Assembly (NCBI RefSeq): GCF_011927945.1
Contig: NZ_JAATJM010000001.1
Span: 877,501-941,500 of the forward strand
Direction of reading: 5' to 3'
Source: Brevundimonas alba
Lineage (GTDB): Bacteria; Pseudomonadota; Alphaproteobacteria; Caulobacterales; Caulobacteraceae
DNA: 64,000 bases
The notes beneath the pieces are model-generated. The model did no database searches and was not told the DNA's origin. It saw only the letters and a list, made by a program, of their open reading frames with translations. Positions 51,310-60,469 of the stretch are shown here, one piece after another. The position numbers and the translations under genes were made by a program. Every line of letters begins with the position of its first letter. Position 1 is the first letter of the stretch.

Positions 51310-52155
51310 ATGAAGATTCATCACATCAACTGCGGCACCGACTGTCCGTTCGGCGGGGCGCTTATGGACGGATGCAGCCACGGACCGCTGGCCCGGCTGG
51401 TGTGCCACTGCCTGCTGATCGAGACGCCGTCGTCGGGTCTGGTGCTGGTCGATACCGGCTACGGGCTGAACGACGTGCGCCGGCCGCATCCGCGCACCAG
51501 CCGGCTGATGCACGGCCTGCTGAACATCCGCTTCCGCGAGGAAGAGACGGCGCGGCGGCAGGTGGAGGCGATGGGCTATTCGGCGCGGGACGTGCGCCAC
51601 ATCGTGCTGACCCATCTGGATTTCGATCACGCGGGCGGGCTGGAGGACTTCCCCGAGGCGCAGGTGCATCTGACGGCGGCGGAGCTGTCGGCGGCGCGGC
51701 GGCTGGACGGAGGGGTCACCTCGCGCAAACGCTACCGGCCGATGCAGCTGGACGGGGTGCGGAACTGGCGGGATTACGAGGCGACCGGCGGCGACGGCTG
51801 GTTCGGCTTCGAGGCCGTGCGCGATCTGGCGGGCCTGCCGCCGGAGATCCTGCTGATCCCGCTGAAGGGCCACACCTGGGGCCATGCCGGGGTGGCGGTG
51901 CAGGGGCCGGACGGCTGGCTGCTGCACGCCGGAGACGCCTATTTCTTCCGCGACGAGGTCCGGCGGCCGGAGCGGAAATGCACGCCGGGGCTGCGGCTGT
52001 ACCAGAACCTGATGGAGGTCGATCGCGGCGCGCGGCTGGCCAATCAGCAGCGGCTGCGCGAACTGTCGCTGGACCGGAGCGCCGGGGTGCGGATGATCTG
52101 CGCCCACGATCCGGTGGAGTACGAGCGGGCCGCCGCCGGCGCCCCGCTCGTCTGA
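51310..52155 (+). CDS. MBL-fold hydrolase, lactonase-like
   Basis: The 281-aa metallo-beta-lactamase-fold protein resembles the N-acyl-homoserine-lactonase group. The metal motif is H102LDFDH107, i.e. HxDxDH with Asp at the usual second His, followed by AGG. Downstream ligands are H in [10 protein letters not shown] in HAGDAY and H in CAHDPVEY. It is cytosolic. Quorum quenching cannot be claimed from sequence alone. It is divergent from ferredoxin. Confidence 0.82.
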   Translation: MKIHHINCGTDCPFGGALMDGCSHGPLARLVCHCLLIETPSSGLVLVDTGYGLNDVRRPHPRTSRLMHGLLNIRFREEETARRQVEAMGYSARDVRHIVLTHLDFDHAGGLEDFPEAQVHLTAAELSAARRLDGGVTSRKRYRPMQLDGVRNWRDYEATGGDGWFGFEAVRDLAGLPPEILLIPLKGHTWGHAGVAVQGPDGWLLHAGDAYFFRDEVRRPERKCTPGLRLYQNLMEVDRGARLANQQRLRELSLDRSAGVRMICAHDPVEYERAAAGAPLV

Positions 52156-52179
52156 TCCCCGTTCGTCTGATCCGATGGC

Positions 52180-52746
52180 CTAGTGGCCCGCGTGGCCGCC
52201 GGACGAGCCGCCGCCGTTCTGCATGGCCATGATCTGGTTGTAGTGGCGGGCGACGATCGGAACGGCGGCGCCGGCGGCGGTCTTGAGCTCGGCTGTGTCG
52301 CCGTTGCGCGAATAGCTGGTGTGCAGGGTCAGGGCTTCCTGGTGCGCCATGACCTGCTGCTGAATGTAGAGGTCGTCGCGGGCCATGCCCTGCGCCGCCT
52401 GAAGCTGGCGGATCATGTCGGACTTGCGCTGGTCGAGCGCCGGCGGCGGCGGGGTCATGCCGGCGGCCTGGGCGGCGCGCATGACGGTCTGGGTCGTCAT
52501 CGTGTGGTGGTCGACCATCATCTGAGCGAACTCGCGGACTTCGTCGTTCCGGGTGGTCTGCATGACCAGCTGGCTGGACTGGATCTCGTAGAGGTCGCTG
52601 GCGCCGGCCATGCGCACGAACTCCATGGCGGCGGGGGCGGGCTGGTCCATGGCGGCCTCGGCGACCATGGCGGCCTCGCCGGTGGGCATGGAATTACAGG
52701 CGGACATCAGCGTGGCGGCGGCCGCGCACAACAACAGGCGTTTCAT
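52180..52746 (-). CDS. DUF4142 domain lipoprotein
   Basis: The 188-aa protein has a lipoprotein signal (lipobox LMSACNS) and a ferritin-like helical DUF4142 domain: FVRMAGASDLYEIQSSQLVMQ, EFAQMMVDHHTMTTQTV, and a long C-terminal helix ending in HYNQIMAMQ. The tail is Gly/His-rich (GGHAGH), which might bind metal. The family is periplasmic and its activity is not established. It stands alone between the MBL gene and the sdh operon. Confidence 0.88.
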   Translation of the reverse strand: MKRLLLCAAAATLMSACNSMPTGEAAMVAEAAMDQPAPAAMEFVRMAGASDLYEIQSSQLVMQTTRNDEVREFAQMMVDHHTMTTQTVMRAAQAAGMTPPPPALDQRKSDMIRQLQAAQGMARDDLYIQQQVMAHQEALTLHTSYSRNGDTAELKTAAGAAVPIVARHYNQIMAMQNGGGSSGGHAGH

Positions 52747-52839
52747 CGATCAGCTCCTGACGCGCGAAAGTGCGCGGGGAGCAACCGGGAGATGGGCCCG
52801 TCGTTCCTAAGTCAGAATCTGGCGAACCGGGGGGGTCGC

Positions 52840-53640
52840 TCAGACCGCTTCCGTCTTCTTCCGGCTCGGCGAGACCATCAGCTTCTTGGTCTCGGCGATG
52901 GCCTTGGCGGGGTTCAGACCCTTGGGGCACACCTGGGCGCAGTTCATGATGGTGTGGCAGCGGTAGAGCTTGAACGGATCCTCGAGGTCGTCGAGCCGCT
53001 TGTCGGTGGCGTCGTCCCGGCTGTCGGCGATCCAGCGGTAGGACTGCAGCAGGGCGGCCGGGCCCAGGTATTCGGTCTGGTTCCACCAGTAGCTGGGGCA
53101 GGACGTCGAGCAGCAGGCGCACAGGATGCATTCGTAGAGGCCGTCGAGCTTCGACCGCTCTTCCGGCGTCTGCAGACGCTCCTTCTCCGGGTCCGGTTCG
53201 TCGGACTGGAGGTAGGGCTGGATCGAGTCGTACTGGGCGTAGAACAGGGTCAGGTCGGTGACCAGGTCCTTGACCACCGGCTGGTGCGGCAGGGGCGCGA
53301 TGGCGATGGTCGAGGACGAGCATTCGTCCCAGCCCTTGGTGCAGGCCAGGGTGTTGCGGCCGTCGATATTCATCGAGCACGAGCCGCAGATGCCCTCGCG
53401 GCACGAGCGGCGGAAGGCCAGCGTCGGGTCGATCTCATTCTTGATGTGGATCAGGGCGTCCAGCAGCATCGGCCCGTGGTCGTCGGCCGAGACCTCATAG
53501 ACGTCCCAGCGCGGATCGGCGTCGACCTCGGGGTCGTAGCGATAGACCTTGTAGGTCTTGACGTTCTTCGCCCCGGCCGGGGCCTTGTGGACCTTGCCGG
53601 TCGTGGGCTTCGAGCCCTTGGGGAGGGTGAGCTGGACCAT
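52840..53640 (-). CDS. sdhB: succinate dehydrogenase iron-sulfur subunit
   Basis: The 266-aa subunit carries the three clusters that pass electrons from FAD to ubiquinone. The N-terminal [2Fe-2S] motif is [12 protein letters not shown] with a later CTKG. The [4Fe-4S] and [3Fe-4S] ligands are in [16 protein letters not shown] and [17 protein letters not shown]. It is the last gene of sdhCDAB, 1 nt after sdhA. Length is standard. Confidence 0.97.
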   Translation of the reverse strand: MVQLTLPKGSKPTTGKVHKAPAGAKNVKTYKVYRYDPEVDADPRWDVYEVSADDHGPMLLDALIHIKNEIDPTLAFRRSCREGICGSCSMNIDGRNTLACTKGWDECSSSTIAIAPLPHQPVVKDLVTDLTLFYAQYDSIQPYLQSDEPDPEKERLQTPEERSKLDGLYECILCACCSTSCPSYWWNQTEYLGPAALLQSYRWIADSRDDATDKRLDDLEDPFKLYRCHTIMNCAQVCPKGLNPAKAIAETKKLMVSPSRKKTEAV

Positions 53641-53641
53641 T

Positions 53642-55429
53642 CTAGTAAACCCGCGCCTTGGGTTCGATGTAGGAGACCTCGTCCGACATCGTGTAATTGT
53701 GCACCGGACGGTAGTCGATCTTCACCGCATCGCCGGGGACCTTCCAGGCGAGGGTGTGCTTCATCCAGTTCACGTCGTCGCGGTCCGGATAGTCCTCGCG
53801 GGCGTGGGCGCCGCGGCTTTCGGTGCGGTTCAGCGCGCCCTCGATGGTGACCAGCGCCTGATCGATCAGGTTGTCGTATTCCATCGTCTCGACCAGATCG
53901 GTGTTCCAGATCAGGCCGCGGTCCGTGGTCTTGATGTCGGCGCCGCCGGCGTGGATGGCGCGCAGCTTGGCGACGCCTTCTTCCAGCGTCTTGCCGGTGC
54001 GGAAGACGGCGGCGTCGGACTGCATGGCGCGCTGCATCTCGATGCGCAGTTTGGACGTGGGCGTCGAGCCGTTGGCGTGGCGGAAGCGGTCGAGGCGGGC
54101 GAGGTGCTCATCGGTGGCGGAGGCCGGAGCGCTCGGCACGGCCGAGGCCTTGTCCACCACCTCGCCGCAGCGCAGGCCGGCGGCGCGGCCGAACACCACG
54201 AGATCGGTCAGGCTGTTGGAGCCGAGGCGGTTGGCGCCGTGCACCGAGACGCAGGCCGCCTCGCCGACGGCCATCAGGCCGGGCACCACGGTGTCGGCGT
54301 TGTCGCCGACCTTGGTCAGGACCTCGCCGTGATAGTTCGTGGGGATGCCGCCCATGTTGTAGTGGACCGTCGGCAAGACCGGGATCGGCTGTTTGGTCAC
54401 GTCGACGCCGGCGAAGATCTTGGCGCTTTCCGAGATGCCGGGCAGGCGCTCGTGCAGGATCTTCGGGTCGAGGTGGTCGAGGTGCAGGTGGATGTGGTCC
54501 TTGTTCGGACCCACGCCGCGGCCTTCACGGATTTCGATCGTCATGGAGCGCGAAACCATGTCGCGCGGGGCCAGATCCTTCACGGTCGGCGCATAGCGCT
54601 CCATGAACCGCTCGCCTTCCGAGTTGGTCAGATAGCCGCCCTCGCCGCGCGCCCCCTCGGTGATCAGGCAGCCGGCGCCGTAGATGCCGGTCGGGTGGAA
54701 CTGGACGAATTCCATGTCCTGCAGCGGCAGGCCGGCGCGCAGCACCATGGCGTTGCCGTCGCCGGTGCAGGTGTGGGCCGAGGTGGCGCTGAAGTAGGCG
54801 CGGCCGTATCCGCCGGTGGCCAGGATCACCATCTTGGCGCGGAAGCGATGCAACTGACCGGTGTCGAGCTGAAGCGCGGTCAGGCCGGTGCAGGCCCCGT
54901 CCTGCATGATCAGGTCGAGGGCGAAATATTCGACGAAGAATTTCACCTCCCGCCGGACGGACTGGCCGTAGAGGGTGTGCAGGATGGCGTGGCCGGTGCG
55001 GTCGGCGGCGGCGCAGGTGCGCTGCACCGGGCCCTCGCCGAAGTTTCGGGTCATGCCGCCGAAGGCGCGCTGGTAGATCTTGCCTTCATCCGTGCGGCTG
55101 AAGGGCACGCCCCAGTGTTCCAGCTCGTAGACGGCCTTGGGCGCGTTGCGGACGAGGTATTCGATGGCGTCCTGATCGCCGAGCCAGTCCGACCCCTTGA
55201 CGGTGTCGTACATGTGCCACTGCCAGCTGTCCTCGCCCATGTTGCCGAGCGAGGCGGAGATGCCGCCCTGGGCCGCGACGGTGTGTGAGCGGGTCGGGAA
55301 GACCTTGGTGACGCAGGCGACCTTCAGCCCCTGCTGGGCCGCGCCGAGCGCCGCGCGCAGGCCGGAGCCGCCCGCGCCGACGACGACGACGTCGTATTCG
55401 TGATCGATGAATTCGTAGGCAGCAGCCAC
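53642..55429 (-). CDS. sdhA: succinate dehydrogenase flavoprotein subunit
   Basis: The 595-aa catalytic subunit oxidises succinate to fumarate. The FAD-binding [17 protein letters not shown] opens the protein, the covalent FAD histidine is in [11 protein letters not shown], the substrate region includes HPTGIYGAG, and the active arginine lies in GARGEGGYL. The C-terminal MKHTLAW segment is present. It sits 4 nt after sdhD in the operon. Confidence 0.98.
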   Translation of the reverse strand: MAAAYEFIDHEYDVVVVGAGGSGLRAALGAAQQGLKVACVTKVFPTRSHTVAAQGGISASLGNMGEDSWQWHMYDTVKGSDWLGDQDAIEYLVRNAPKAVYELEHWGVPFSRTDEGKIYQRAFGGMTRNFGEGPVQRTCAAADRTGHAILHTLYGQSVRREVKFFVEYFALDLIMQDGACTGLTALQLDTGQLHRFRAKMVILATGGYGRAYFSATSAHTCTGDGNAMVLRAGLPLQDMEFVQFHPTGIYGAGCLITEGARGEGGYLTNSEGERFMERYAPTVKDLAPRDMVSRSMTIEIREGRGVGPNKDHIHLHLDHLDPKILHERLPGISESAKIFAGVDVTKQPIPVLPTVHYNMGGIPTNYHGEVLTKVGDNADTVVPGLMAVGEAACVSVHGANRLGSNSLTDLVVFGRAAGLRCGEVVDKASAVPSAPASATDEHLARLDRFRHANGSTPTSKLRIEMQRAMQSDAAVFRTGKTLEEGVAKLRAIHAGGADIKTTDRGLIWNTDLVETMEYDNLIDQALVTIEGALNRTESRGAHAREDYPDRDDVNWMKHTLAWKVPGDAVKIDYRPVHNYTMSDEVSYIEPKARVY

Positions 55430-55433
55430 GCGA

Positions 55434-55838
55434 TCAGGCTCCCAGGCCGGCGGGCAGCGGGGCCGAACCCAGCGCCAGACGCACGATGAAGAAGACGCCC
55501 GCGGCGGCGGAGACGACGCACACCAGACCGATCAGGCCGAGCAGGGCGCCGCGCGAGGCGGGACGATGGATGTAGTCGTCGACGATGACCTTCAGGCCCA
55601 TGTTCATGTGCCACAGGCTGATCAGCAGGGTCGCCGCGAGTAGCGTCGCGTTCACCGGCGAGCGGAACCACGCCAGCGCGCCGTCGTAACCGGCGCCGGA
55701 CAGGGCCCAGCCGCTCCACAGGCCCCAGAGAGTCAGGGGGATCAGGATCAGCGACGACAGCCGCTCCTGCAGCCATTCGCCGGCGCCGTGGCGCTCGGAA
55801 ACCTTGACGTCGTTGATGAAACGCTTCGGGCCGCTCAC
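55434..55838 (-). CDS. sdhD: succinate dehydrogenase membrane anchor subunit
   Basis: The 134-aa protein has three transmembrane helices (about residues 30-50, 65-85, 98-120). [17 protein letters not shown] starts helix 1, and [15 protein letters not shown] near residue 77 supplies the haem-b histidine and quinone-site residues. It overlaps the sdhC stop by 4 nt. This is the order sdhC-sdhD-sdhA-sdhB. Confidence 0.93.
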   Translation of the reverse strand: MSGPKRFINDVKVSERHGAGEWLQERLSSLILIPLTLWGLWSGWALSGAGYDGALAWFRSPVNATLLAATLLISLWHMNMGLKVIVDDYIHRPASRGALLGLIGLVCVVSAAAGVFFIVRLALGSAPLPAGLGA

Positions 55839-56308
55839 AGGACCACCTTCCCCGTCATGAAGAGGATCGCCCAGAAGGCGACGACGATGACCACCGCCGC
55901 GACCATGCTTACGATCGTCAGGCTGGTTGCGGATTTGGGCGTCAGGCCCGAGCCGGCGTCCCAGATCATGTGCCGGACGCCCGCGGTCAGGTGATAGGCG
56001 CCGGCGAGACTGAGACCGAACCAGATCAGCAGGCCGACGGGCGAGCCCATGATCGACGCATAGGTCTCATAGGCGCCCCGACCGAAGGCGGCGGCGGCCA
56101 GCCAGCCGACCACGAACAGGGCGCCGACGGACAGGGCCCCGGCCGCGATGCGGTTCAGGATCGAGCCCAGCATGGTCAGGTGGAAACGCCAGACCTGCAG
56201 GTGGGGCGACAGGGGGCGGACGCGGCCGTTCGGCTGGCGCACGAAACGGCCGGACTGGTCGTCGGTCGGATCGTTCGAAGCGTCGCCCGGCAGGGGAGAG
56301 GTCGACAT
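55835..56308 (-). CDS. sdhC: succinate dehydrogenase cytochrome b556 subunit
   Basis: The 157-aa protein starts at ATG 56308. RPLSPHLQVWRFHLTMLGSILNRIAAG is the SdhC signature region, with the serine/arginine of the ubiquinone pocket, and the haem ligand lies in GAYHLTAGVRHMIWD near residue 118. There are three transmembrane helices. It is first in the operon. The 130 nt upstream hold no other gene; the region before 56308 should contain the promoter. Confidence 0.94.
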   Translation of the reverse strand: MSTSPLPGDASNDPTDDQSGRFVRQPNGRVRPLSPHLQVWRFHLTMLGSILNRIAAGALSVGALFVVGWLAAAAFGRGAYETYASIMGSPVGLLIWFGLSLAGAYHLTAGVRHMIWDAGSGLTPKSATSLTIVSMVAAVVIVVAFWAILFMTGKVVL

Positions 56309-56438
56309 ATGCGAATGGTTCTCAGAAACCTGAGCGAAATCAGCCGCTCGAAATCGGTGAACAGGCTTTAGTCCAGCCGCGCGGCGGGGGTCAACGAAGG
56401 ACCGGCGGGCGCGGCGACTCGTCCCCCGATGCGATCCG

Positions 56439-56867
56439 TCAGCCGGTCTGGTGGAGGCGGATTCGCGAGGCGGCCTCCTGCAGGACCTGGGCCCCGTAGG
56501 GCAGCGCCTCGCCCCGGCCCCAGACCGGATCGGGCCAAAGGCCGTCGTCATGACGGCGGCCGATGACGTGGACGTGCAGCTGGGCCGTGATGTTGCCGAG
56601 GGCGGCGACGTTGAGCTTCTGCACCGGTCGCAGCACCGCCTCTCCGAGCATGCGCACCACCCCGCCAGCGCGGACGACCTCGTCCAGCAGCAGGGCGCGT
56701 TCCGCCGGGGTCAGATCCTCGATCTCGTGCCGCCCCATCAGGCGCGGGATCAGGATCAGCCATGGGAAGCGGGCGTCGTCCTGAAGCCGCACCTGACACA
56801 GCGGCCAGTCGCAGACGACGATGGAGTTGGGGTCGAACGTCGGGTCGGCTTTGAACTCGGAACTCAT
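56439..56867 (-). CDS. HIT-domain protein
   Basis: The 142-aa protein has the HIT motif as QLHVHVIGRRHDD, i.e. HxHxxxR, near residue 105. This is the variant of the nucleotide-binding group in which the final histidine differs, found in many bacterial proteins of this size. FPWLILIPR and an LGNITAQLH segment support the fold. ATG 56867 is preferred over 56894. It is probably a nucleotide hydrolase or transferase; the substrate is unknown. Confidence 0.87.
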   Translation of the reverse strand: MSSEFKADPTFDPNSIVVCDWPLCQVRLQDDARFPWLILIPRLMGRHEIEDLTPAERALLLDEVVRAGGVVRMLGEAVLRPVQKLNVAALGNITAQLHVHVIGRRHDDGLWPDPVWGRGEALPYGAQVLQEAASRIRLHQTG

Positions 56868-56913
56868 CCGCCTTCGGTCGCCTGCGTCGGGCACGGCGTC
56901 AACCTGAGCCGTT

Positions 56914-57810
56914 CTAGTTCAGCGAATAGACGACGCAGGCCTGGTCCGTCAGTTCGCGCAGCGGCGGCTGGAGGGTCAGCCGGGCCGCCTCGATCTGCGC
57001 CTCGGACGGCGCTACAGCCCCGACCACCGGGGCCGGCGCGGGCGGAGGCGGCGGAGGGGGCGGACCCATGCGGGCGCCGGTGACGACAATGTCGCTGGAG
57101 TCGACGTCGGTGGGCAGGCCGCCCCCGCCGTAGGAGGGCCAGCCGGCCAGCACATCGGTCTGGCAGGCGCGACCGGTCGGATCGATGACCTTGACCTCGC
57201 CCAAGGTGGCGCCGGCGTTGGCGGCCGCTTCACGGGACCGGCGCGCGGCGTCCTTGACCGCTTCGCCCTGCAGCCAGGTCTTCACCGCGTTGTCGGGCTC
57301 GAGGTTGAACCAGACCTGGCCGATGGAGGTCGGCTGGGAGGCGACGATGGTGGCGTAGACACGCTCCAGCACCCGGGTGTCGCGGACGGTGACGCTGACC
57401 GTGGCGTCGGCCTGATAGCGTTCGATCCGGTCGGCGCGGACGTTGTCGCGCAGGATGCCGTCGGCGTCGCGGTACTGGTCGTAGAGGGGGCGGGTGGTCA
57501 GGGTCGTCTCGACCCGGACGATGTCGGCGCCATAGGCGGCGAGGGACTGGCTGAGGGCGCGGATCTGGTCGGCGGCCTTGCGCGAGGCGTCGGCGGCGGT
57601 GCGGTCGATCGACTGGAAGCTGGCGGCGAAGCCGGCGCGGTTCGCGGGCACCTGGGTGCGCACCTGCCCGACCGAGGCGATGACCGGCTCGCGCATCCAC
57701 CACGGCGCGGGGACATAGCGTTCGCCGATGGTGGCGGGCGGGGTCTGGGCGGCGGCGACCGTGGGCACGGCGGCGGCGGCGAGCAGAACGGCGGCGATCA
57801 GTCGGTTCAT
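56914..57810 (-). CDS. SIMPL-domain (DUF541) exported protein
   Basis: The 298-aa protein has a signal peptide (ending TVAAAQT). The SIMPL core shows VPANRAGFAASFQSIDRTAADASRKA, the TLTTRPLYDQYRD section, YQADATVSVTVRD and the C-terminal EAVKDAARRSREAAANAGATLGEV. A proline run (GPPPPPPPPAPAP) lies near residue 250. The family is periplasmic and of unknown function, sometimes linked with oxidative stress. It is divergent from ahpC. Confidence 0.88.
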   Translation of the reverse strand: MNRLIAAVLLAAAAVPTVAAAQTPPATIGERYVPAPWWMREPVIASVGQVRTQVPANRAGFAASFQSIDRTAADASRKAADQIRALSQSLAAYGADIVRVETTLTTRPLYDQYRDADGILRDNVRADRIERYQADATVSVTVRDTRVLERVYATIVASQPTSIGQVWFNLEPDNAVKTWLQGEAVKDAARRSREAAANAGATLGEVKVIDPTGRACQTDVLAGWPSYGGGGLPTDVDSSDIVVTGARMGPPPPPPPPAPAPVVGAVAPSEAQIEAARLTLQPPLRELTDQACVVYSLN

Positions 57811-57908
57811 CGGACGGGCTCCTGTTGCGCCCCGACCGTGCCGCCGGGCGGAGCCGCCGTAAACCCGGGGAGGACCAATCGTCAGGGCCCGTCAGGCCTA
57901 TGATCTCT

Positions 57909-57923
57909 ATAGAGATTATCTAT
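57909..57923. promoter_or_regulatory. OxyR-like site upstream of ahpC
   Basis: ATAG-N7-CTAT matches half of the E. coli OxyR pattern (ATAGnTnnnAnCTAT), with A at the second conserved spacer position. It overlaps a perfect 14-bp palindrome ATCTCTATAGAGAT at 57903-57916. A TTGACA lies 23 nt downstream, so the site sits where an activator would touch polymerase. OxyR is encoded at 29004. Confidence 0.5.
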
Positions 57924-57945
57924 CGATCAAAGCCGCTTCAGAACA

Positions 57946-57974
57946 TTGACATTGTGCACTGCAACCGCCAATTC
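57946..57974 (+). promoter_or_regulatory. ahpC promoter candidate
   Basis: TTGACA (57946-57951) is followed 17 nt later by CAATTC, which with the preceding GC partly fits the Caulobacter housekeeping -10 (GCTANAWC). The start codon is 71 nt further on. The -35 is good and the -10 weak. Confidence 0.4.
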
Positions 57975-58044
57975 GCAGCTGCGGCGCCACCCTCCCCCCG
58001 GCGCTCAAAGTTTCCCAATCGCAAAACCATCTGGAGAACAGCGC

Positions 58045-58599
58045 ATGCTGGGCGTCGGTCAAAAACTGCCGGAATTCAAGATCACGGGCGTGAAGCCCGG
58101 CTTCAACAGCCACGAGGAAAACGGCGTCTCGGCGTTCGAGGCGATCACCAACGACAGCTTCGAAGGCAAGTGGAAGGTCATCTTCTTCTATCCGAAGGAC
58201 TTCACCTTCGTCTGCCCGACCGAGATCGCCGAGTTCGCCTCGCTGGCGCGCGATTTCGACGACCGCGATACCGTCGTTCTGGGCGGCTCGACCGACAACG
58301 AGTTCGTCAAGCTGGCCTGGCGTCGTGACCACGCCGACCTGAGCAAGCTGCCGATCTGGCAGTTCGCCGACAACGGCGGCAAATTCGCCCGCGCGCTCGG
58401 CGTTCTGGACGAGGCCGAGGGCGTCGCCCTGCGCGCCACCTTCGTGGTCGACCCGCACAACGTCGTGCAGCACGTCTACGTCACCAACCTGAACGTGGGC
58501 CGCGCTCCGGCCGACACCCTGCGTGTCGTCGACGCCCTGCAGACCGATGAACTGTGCGCCTGCAACCGCCCGGTGGGCGGCGAAACGCTCGCTGCGTAA
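58045..58599 (+). CDS. ahpC: alkyl hydroperoxide reductase C (typical 2-Cys peroxiredoxin)
   Basis: The 184-aa peroxiredoxin reduces hydrogen and organic peroxides. The peroxidatic C57 lies in FTFVCPTEI; the resolving cysteine is in the C-terminal DELCACNRPVGG. This is the AhpC type that pairs with AhpD rather than AhpF, and ahpD lies directly downstream. ATG 58045 is chosen from family length. An OxyR-like site and a TTGACA lie upstream, and a hairpin separates it from ahpD. Confidence 0.95.
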   Translation: MLGVGQKLPEFKITGVKPGFNSHEENGVSAFEAITNDSFEGKWKVIFFYPKDFTFVCPTEIAEFASLARDFDDRDTVVLGGSTDNEFVKLAWRRDHADLSKLPIWQFADNGGKFARALGVLDEAEGVALRATFVVDPHNVVQHVYVTNLNVGRAPADTLRVVDALQTDELCACNRPVGGETLAA

Positions 58600-58620
58600 A
58601 GGCGGCTGACCGAGCAATGG

Positions 58621-58650
58621 AAGGCGGCGGTGCTTGCGTCGCCGCCTTTT
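58621..58650 (+). terminator. hairpin between ahpC and ahpD
   Basis: AAGGCGGCG and CGCCGCCTT pair over a 10-nt loop and end in TTTT. It would lower read-through from ahpC into ahpD, giving more AhpC than AhpD. Confidence 0.75.
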
Positions 58651-58800
58651 CGCTACTCGCTTGTTTTTTGGGCGCTATGCTCGGCTCGCGGAGCCTCGCG
58701 GCTTGAGCGCGATCGCGCCCGGTCACCAACATCCATGCGGCTCAAGCAGCGAGCGACCGCGTCGCGAGCGGTAGCCGCTTCCCGAAGGGAACCTGACAAA

Positions 58801-59340
58801 ATGTCGATCGACGCCCTGCGCGACCTCATTCCCGCCTATGCCAAGGACATCTCCCTGAACCTCGGCTCGCTCGCGTCCGAGACCGTGCTGAACGACCAGC
58901 AGAAATGGGGCTGTTTCCTCGCCTCGGCGCACGCCATCGGCGTCGCTCCGGTCGTGAAGGCGATCGAGGCGCAGGCCGCGGCCGTGCTGTCGCCCGAGGC
59001 GCTGAACGCAGCGAAATCCGCCGCCGCCATCATGGGCATGAACAACATCTACTACCGGTCGCTGCACCTGATGAAGAACCAGGAATACACGACCATTCCC
59101 GCCCGCCTGCGGATGAACGTCATTGCCAATCCGGGCGTCGAGAAGATGGATTTCGAGCTGTGGTCGACCGCCGTCTCGGCCATCAACGGCTGCGGCGCCT
59201 GCCTCGACGCCCACGAGGGTGAGTTGCGCAAGCACGGCGTCCCGGCGACTCAGGTTCAGGCCGCCCTGCGCATCGGCGCCGTGGTCCACGCCGCCAGCCG
59301 GATCGTAGCCTCGGAGAGCGCGCTGACTGCGGCCGCTTAA
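58801..59340 (+). CDS. ahpD: alkylhydroperoxidase AhpD
   Basis: The 179-aa protein of the AhpD/carboxymuconolactone-decarboxylase fold has the redox pair C131GAC134 with H138 in CGACLDAHEG, and the upstream proton-relay glutamate in KMDFELWSTAV. It reduces AhpC using lipoamide-linked electrons in mycobacteria, and the same partnership is expected here. ATG 58801 has GAAGGGA upstream. The 201-nt gap before it contains the hairpin and nothing else recognised. Confidence 0.94.
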   Translation: MSIDALRDLIPAYAKDISLNLGSLASETVLNDQQKWGCFLASAHAIGVAPVVKAIEAQAAAVLSPEALNAAKSAAAIMGMNNIYYRSLHLMKNQEYTTIPARLRMNVIANPGVEKMDFELWSTAVSAINGCGACLDAHEGELRKHGVPATQVQAALRIGAVVHAASRIVASESALTAAA

Positions 59341-59400
59341 CCGTTTCTCAGCCGCGCCGTCCCATGCTGGCCTGAAGAGAGGCATGGGACGGCGTTGGGC

Positions 59401-59889
59401 ATGACGAGAATCCGCGTGGGCGAGCGCGTGCCGCCGATCCGGCTTGGGAGGCTGCACGAAGGCTTCGTCACCAGCCAGAGTCTCGAGACCCTGTTCCAAG
59501 GCCGGCGCGGCATCGTCATCGGCGTGCCCGGAGCCTTCACGCCCGTCTGCACCGGATCCCATGTGCCGGACTTCGTCGAGCGCGCGCCGCAGCTCAAGGC
59601 GTCGGGCTTCGACTTCATCGCCTGTATAGCCAGCAACGATCCGTGGGCGCTGGACCTGTGGAGCCGTCAGCTGGATCCGGAGGGGCGGCTGATCTTTCTG
59701 TCCGACGGCAATCTGGAGTTCGTGCGCAAGACGGGGCTGACCCGCTCCGACCCGGACCAGTTCCTCGGCGAGCGGTGCCGGCGGTTCATGATGATCCTGA
59801 ACGGGGCGGTGGTGGAGAAGCTGTCGGTCGAGGCCGAACTGGCTGCCCTGACCTGCACCCGTTCAGCGGACGTGCTGCTGGACGCCTGA
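59401..59889 (+). CDS. Prx5-like atypical peroxiredoxin
   Basis: The 162-aa protein has the Prx5 signature VPGAFTPVCTGSHVPDF with peroxidatic C50. C152 in ALTCTRSAD lies where human PRDX5 has its resolving cysteine, so an intramolecular disulfide is plausible. The start is ATG 59401; TTG 59395 is also possible. With ahpC and ahpD it forms a three-gene peroxide-reduction cluster on the + strand. Confidence 0.9.
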   Translation: MTRIRVGERVPPIRLGRLHEGFVTSQSLETLFQGRRGIVIGVPGAFTPVCTGSHVPDFVERAPQLKASGFDFIACIASNDPWALDLWSRQLDPEGRLIFLSDGNLEFVRKTGLTRSDPDQFLGERCRRFMMILNGAVVEKLSVEAELAALTCTRSADVLLDA

Positions 59890-59895
59890 TCAGGC
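59884..59895. repeat. palindrome at convergent gene ends
   Basis: GCCTGATCAGGC is a perfect palindrome spanning the stop codons of the Prx5-like gene and the facing SRPBCC gene, whose stops are directly adjacent. It is short and may be only a by-product of the two TGA stops. Confidence 0.3.
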
Positions 59896-60420
59896 GCTCG
59901 GAGCCGGCGCCTCGCCGTATTCCAGATAGTACAGCCAGCGCTGGTAGCCGGCGCCCATGACCGCGTCGACGCCGTCGGCCATCGCCCCGATGCCCGGCCC
60001 TTCGACGACCATCATCCAGGTGGGCGTCCAGCCACGGTTCGCCGCCGGCCAGGTGACCGTCAGCTCGGCCTTGGTCGTCTTGCCCCGCATCGGACCGAAG
60101 GGGGCGCTGAAGACGAAGCTGTCCGGCCCGACCGAGACGGTGCGCCCATGGTCGAAGGCGGTCCCGTCGGGCAGTTTTTCGCACCAGCAGCCGCCGGGCG
60201 TCAGGTCGAGGCTGAGGTTGCTCGCCGAGCCGCTGTAGGTGTGGGCCGGGTCCCACCATTGCGGCAGGGCCGCGAGGGCGGGCGCGATGTCGTCGGGCGC
60301 AATCTCTACAGCGACGGCATAGCGAAGGGTGAAGCTGTCGGTGGTGCGGGACACAACCTCGGCGCCGGCCGGGGCGGCGGACAGCGCCAGAACCGCGGCG
60401 GCGAGCAAGGGTCTGAACAT
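59890..60420 (-). CDS. exported SRPBCC-like protein
   Basis: The 176-aa protein has a signal peptide (ending AAPAGAE) from ATG 60420. The mature part has the START/SRPBCC pattern: FTLRYAVAVEIAPDDIAPALAALPQWWDP, GGCWCEKLPDG, VFSAPFGPMRG, and a long C-terminal helix ending RWLYYLEY. Secreted SRPBCC proteins may bind a hydrophobic ligand; none can be named. It is convergent with the Prx5-like gene. Confidence 0.78.
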   Translation of the reverse strand: MFRPLLAAAVLALSAAPAGAEVVSRTTDSFTLRYAVAVEIAPDDIAPALAALPQWWDPAHTYSGSASNLSLDLTPGGCWCEKLPDGTAFDHGRTVSVGPDSFVFSAPFGPMRGKTTKAELTVTWPAANRGWTPTWMMVVEGPGIGAMADGVDAVMGAGYQRWLYYLEYGEAPAPSA

Positions 60421-60469
60421 CGGAAATCCTCCCGCCGCCAAGGGGCGACGAAAGGCCTCCGCGGTCAAG

